Shown here piece by piece: positions 61,080 through 64,000 of a stretch of 64,000 nt of DNA. This DNA is from Vitellaria paradoxa. Its lineage: Eukaryota; Streptophyta; Magnoliopsida; Ericales; Sapotaceae. Under the pieces are notes generated by a model. It had not been told where the DNA came from, ran no database searches, and saw only the letters and a program-made list of their open reading frames with translations. The DNA is taken from contig CM034236.1 in assembly GCA_019916065.1 (NCBI GenBank), positions 24,934,358 to 24,998,357 of the forward strand, given 5' to 3'. Position 1 is the stretch's first letter, and each line of letters opens with the position of its first letter. Made by a program: the position numbers and the translations under genes.

Positions 61080-61560
61080 TAATGGTGAAATTTCCTGGTC
61101 CCCGATCTGGACCTCCGAGAGTTTGATCTGCCGAAAACAATGAAATTTGTTTGCCGGGAATACCAGTATGTTGTCTGTCAAAGACTCTCTAACGATTAAG
61201 TTAGTAAGAAGTTAAGAAATAATTTGGCAAAGTAATGGCCAGGTGAAAATACCCTATGTGTGAGAGTGGATTCTTTTCCTACTTATAGGGATGTTTTGCA
61301 GATTCAAGGATTGAAGTAAATCGAAAATTCTTCCGATCTATCGTAATTTCCCCATTTAGATAAGGAAAGTGCGAAATCTATGTCAATTCTGGAATTTCCT
61401 TCCTAATTTAATAATTATGAATCAACAATTGCAACGAGGATTTCGGGATTGTGATCATGAAGACCTCATGCATGCGCCCACGTTCAGCTCGACACTTAGT
61501 AGCCTGGGTTATAGAGTTTGGCCTAAGCTAATTCGACCTCCACGTTCAGAAGGTTAGCTC
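61080..61560 (-). mobile_element. Possible Ty3 LTR fragment, leftward
   Basis: Read on the minus strand it has a TATA-like CCCTATAAGTAGGAAAAG (61294-61277), then CGTTAGAGAGTCTTTGACAG, CCGGCAAACAAATTTCATTG, and CGGAGGTCCAGATCGGGG near the left end. This order resembles the U3-R-U5 part of Tat/Ogre-group Ty3 LTRs. Boundaries, duplication and primer-binding site were not found. Confidence 0.35.
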
Positions 61561-62337
61561 GTCCCCCTTTGGGGACTTTCTTTGACGATACTGAAGGGTA
61601 TTTTTGTCATTTTGATAAAGTTGAGAAATTTCCCTCACCAGTTGCCCCTGATTCCTTAGGTCTTTTAGCGAACCTAATGGTTGAGCCACTTTCAAGCTAC
61701 AGAAGCTCCCTCCGTAAAGGGTAAGTACACAAATGTTACTTTCACACAAGCACAACTAGGAGTTGGCACATATGAAAGATTGAAATTTAGGACATTGTTT
61801 GTTCAAAATGGAAAGACCAACCCTATAAATTTAGGAATGAACCTTGGCTAAGATTGGAGGCCATGACATTCCAAACAACCAATGTCGAGAAAAGCCTAAT
61901 TTGAAATTAGCAACAATCCTTATCCTTTTACCATTTCAATTGGTACTGTAGAACTCGCACCAAGATTTGATCATTCAGGCAAAGGCCTCCATTCTTCGTA
62001 AGGAATGCATGCATTGCTTGTGTTTTTGAGGGGAAGTGCACAAGTGCCATTCTAATGGTAATGGGGTCCAGGAATGCCTGCCTGCAAAAATAAGTGGAAG
62101 GATTTGTGTTTGGGGGGGGGGAACTAATGCCATAATGAACAAGAGAAATTGCTATGTTTAGCAAAAGTATTCAGCACTAACTTGTAAAATACTTGCATTG
62201 TATGAGCAACCAGAAAGGAAATGCTCTACATCATCTTGAGATAAATTGTGAGGTTTTCCTTGCAGCAGTACCTAGCAAAGGAGCATCAAACTAATCTTAA
62301 TTTACCAAAGTTACTGTTGGTTTTTATAGCATAGGGT
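61561..62337. other. Unassigned sequence beside the copia LTR
   Basis: Frames at 61546-61755 and 61928-62164 (minus) give no recognised domain. A run of G's at 62112-62120 is present. Likely old repeat DNA. Confidence 0.3.
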
Positions 62338-63784
62338 TGAGAAAAATATCTCGAATGGAAGGATGAACTCTTTAAAAGTTTTTCTGATGCACAACGGAAG
62401 CACCTTGTTATTAGCGGTTCAGCATTCCAGAGCTATTCTCAAATTATCTCTCTAGATGGATGTGTGCGGTCACTCTCTTCAAATCTCTTAGCTAATTGAT
62501 ATATAAAAGATATTTATAAAGAGTGAGATACAGAGTTTGTATCAAAGAAGATCTCTAACTCTAGAGATTATCTCTTATCCACTCTCATACATATCTTATC
62601 TATATATATCATCTTAATATATATTTAGAAGATATGATATCTTAAGAAAATCTCCCAACCATATCATCTTAACTAAATATATATATTAATTATCTATAAT
62701 TTATTTCATAAATAAATTATAAATAGTTAGGCAACTGGATTTGGCCCATCAAGATAAAATTGAGCTAACTTAGGGACTAAAGGCCCATAGATTCCTAGCT
62801 CCAACTTAAAAGGATGTTTGGGCCTTGTCATCTCATGACAACCCATTATCTTTTAAATTAACTCAGGGCTATTCCACTAAAAGCCCTGAGCTGCACTCTA
62901 GTAGTCCATGTTGAAATTCATTTAATTAAAACAACTTTAATAAAATGAATTTTGGGTCTTAGACCAATAATATCCACTTAATTAACCCTCCATTGTAGGC
63001 TCGTAATTAAGCTAGGCTAAATGTCGAGCGCCTTAATTACATATTTAACCCTAAGTCACTATTTATCTAAACTTTGATCTTTCTCAATATTTTCATATTT
63101 GTAAATAATTTTCAAATAAATATTGTTATTCAATAAACAATTTATTGAATAAACTGTGGCCACAGATTTAATGATCAAAAGATAAATAACTTAGGTGAGC
63201 ATATCAAAATAGATTCCATCTTGTAAGTATATGTTCCCACGATTCATAAAATTAAATCTCCAAGTTATTGAGGTTTTGACCATTTATAAAATCCTACTCT
63301 GTGATAACTCAAATAGACTTAATTTATGAATGTGAATCCATTACAAACTCAGAATTAAGGTTTATTAAGTTTATTAAAGTTTATATAAATTATGATTAAA
63401 GACATTTATTAACCAAATTATAATTTACAACAGTCCTTTCAATATGTAGATCACATATACTTACTAACTTTCCTACTCAAAGTCACCACTTTAGTGATCA
63501 AGATAAATCACCCAATTAAGAAGTAGAAAAGTTACAACTTTACCATAATGAAATGTCCGTTTCATTAATAGTTGTGAATTTACTTTAATTTATAAAATTT
63601 GTGATTTAAATCTTTCTGTATTGGCATCTTATGCCCAATACTTAAATCACATACTTTATAAATAAGGGACAATAGTGTATGCTTAAATAAATAAATGATT
63701 TATTTTAACCAGAAAAATAAATTAAATTAAATATCATTACAGAAAACATACTTTCAAGGACATCAAAGAAATATAAATCTAACA
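62338..63784 (-). mobile_element. 3' LTR of a leftward Ty1-copia element
   Basis: The right edge is fixed by the polypurine tract to its right: on the minus strand AGGGCAAGTGGGAGATTG precedes TGTTAGATTTATATTTC, so the LTR begins at 63784. The left edge, near 62338 (TGAGAAAAATATC), is inferred from a TG...CA terminus. About 1.45 kb. The 5' parts of the element lie beyond the window's right end, so the target duplication cannot be tested. Confidence 0.7.
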
Positions 63785-63798
63785 ATCTCCCACTTGCC

Positions 63799-64000
63799 CT
63801 AAAGCATGTCAGGCATATGACGAACACTCATATCATAAACATAATGATCAAAACTTTTAGCAGCTAGGGTCTTCGTGAATGGATCCGCTAGATTCTCTGC
63901 AGAAGTAATCTTGGATACGATCACTTCACCCTTCTGAAAATCAGAATCTGTATGCCCAATGGGTACTAGATTTTCACTGGAATACACTAGCATATAATCT
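63799..64000 (-). CDS. C-terminal end of Ty1-copia polyprotein (RNase H), partial, with internal deletion
   Basis: Open from the window edge to TAG at 63801-63799. It reads DYMLVYSSENLVPIGHTDSDFQ, then KGEVIVSKITSAENLADPFT, then KTLAAKSFDHYVYDM and MPDML. The first segment is the start of the copia RNase H domain, with its catalytic Asp in TDSDF. The second is its distal end just before the ADP-T-L motif. The roughly 100 residues normally between DSDFQ and the G-VIV motif, including the other catalytic acids, are missing without breaking the frame. The encoded RNase H would be inactive. The stop codon sits at the polypurine tract, as usual in copia elements. Confidence 0.8.
   Translation of the reverse strand, partial: DYMLVYSSENLVPIGHTDSDFQKGEVIVSKITSAENLADPFTKTLAAKSFDHYVYDMSVRHMPDML

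Noticed and set aside
61369..61755. Two short frames near a GGGTATTTTTGTCATTTT word
   Set aside because: They overlap on opposite strands and give no domain; the region looks like LTR remnant.

Overview
This window looks like a 64-kb stretch of heterochromatin-like, AT-rich DNA from a flowering plant, most likely a eudicot. The evidence is a three-exon NAC transcription factor gene of the ATAF1/NAC002 type, surrounded by typical plant transposons: hAT, CACTA, Athila-like and chromovirus-like Ty3, Ty1-copia, PIF/Harbinger and Mutator MITEs, and a LINE scrap. There is no bacterial or organellar signal, no rRNA or tRNA gene and no CRISPR array. I see only one intact host gene; nearly everything else is mobile DNA at different stages of decay.

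Layout, left to right. Positions 1-2559: end of a minus-oriented LTR element with its LTR. 2560-8892: degenerate Ty3-like sequence carrying two hAT elements, one short with a perfect 8-bp target duplication and one 4.9 kb long with a dead RICESLEEPER-like transposase. 9844-12302: the NAC gene on the minus strand, with a G-box/ABRE-bearing promoter to about 12730 and a 341-bp tandem duplication in intron 2. 12731-21299: AT-rich, gene-free DNA with two MITEs and a degenerate repeat array. 21300-23852: a second LTR of the first family. 23860-33200: a ZMYM1-like hAT transposase pseudogene split by a 7.36-kb gag-only LTR element with a perfect CTCAT duplication.

33688-58127 is a four-level nest that can be solved base by base. 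A probable copia LTR is split by an Athila-like gag-only element (34688-57397, target duplication GTATT). Its left LTR holds a solo LTR (35692-37282, CTTAA). Its right LTR holds a 13.1-kb CACTA transposon (43403-56494, AAT), which itself holds a 2.7-kb solo LTR (51478-54153, ATTAC). From 58128 to the end: a MITE, sequence I cannot assign, a LINE endonuclease scrap, a Ty3-like LTR scrap, and the 3' end of a minus-oriented Ty1-copia element running off the window.

The most interesting feature is the pair of gag-only elements (25282-32645 and 34688-57397). They are diverged from each other and have no visible pol, yet share a gag-like frame with a conserved C-terminal tail, a long noncoding 3' block, and a perfect 8-bp stem-loop beside the polypurine tract. 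This looks like a maintained non-autonomous family with cis-acting RNA or DNA signals. A second theme is that several different LTR families here carry GC-rich, partly palindromic short repeats inside their LTRs, and one carries a 180-bp satellite-like array. All calls come from reading the sequence by eye; no database search was run.
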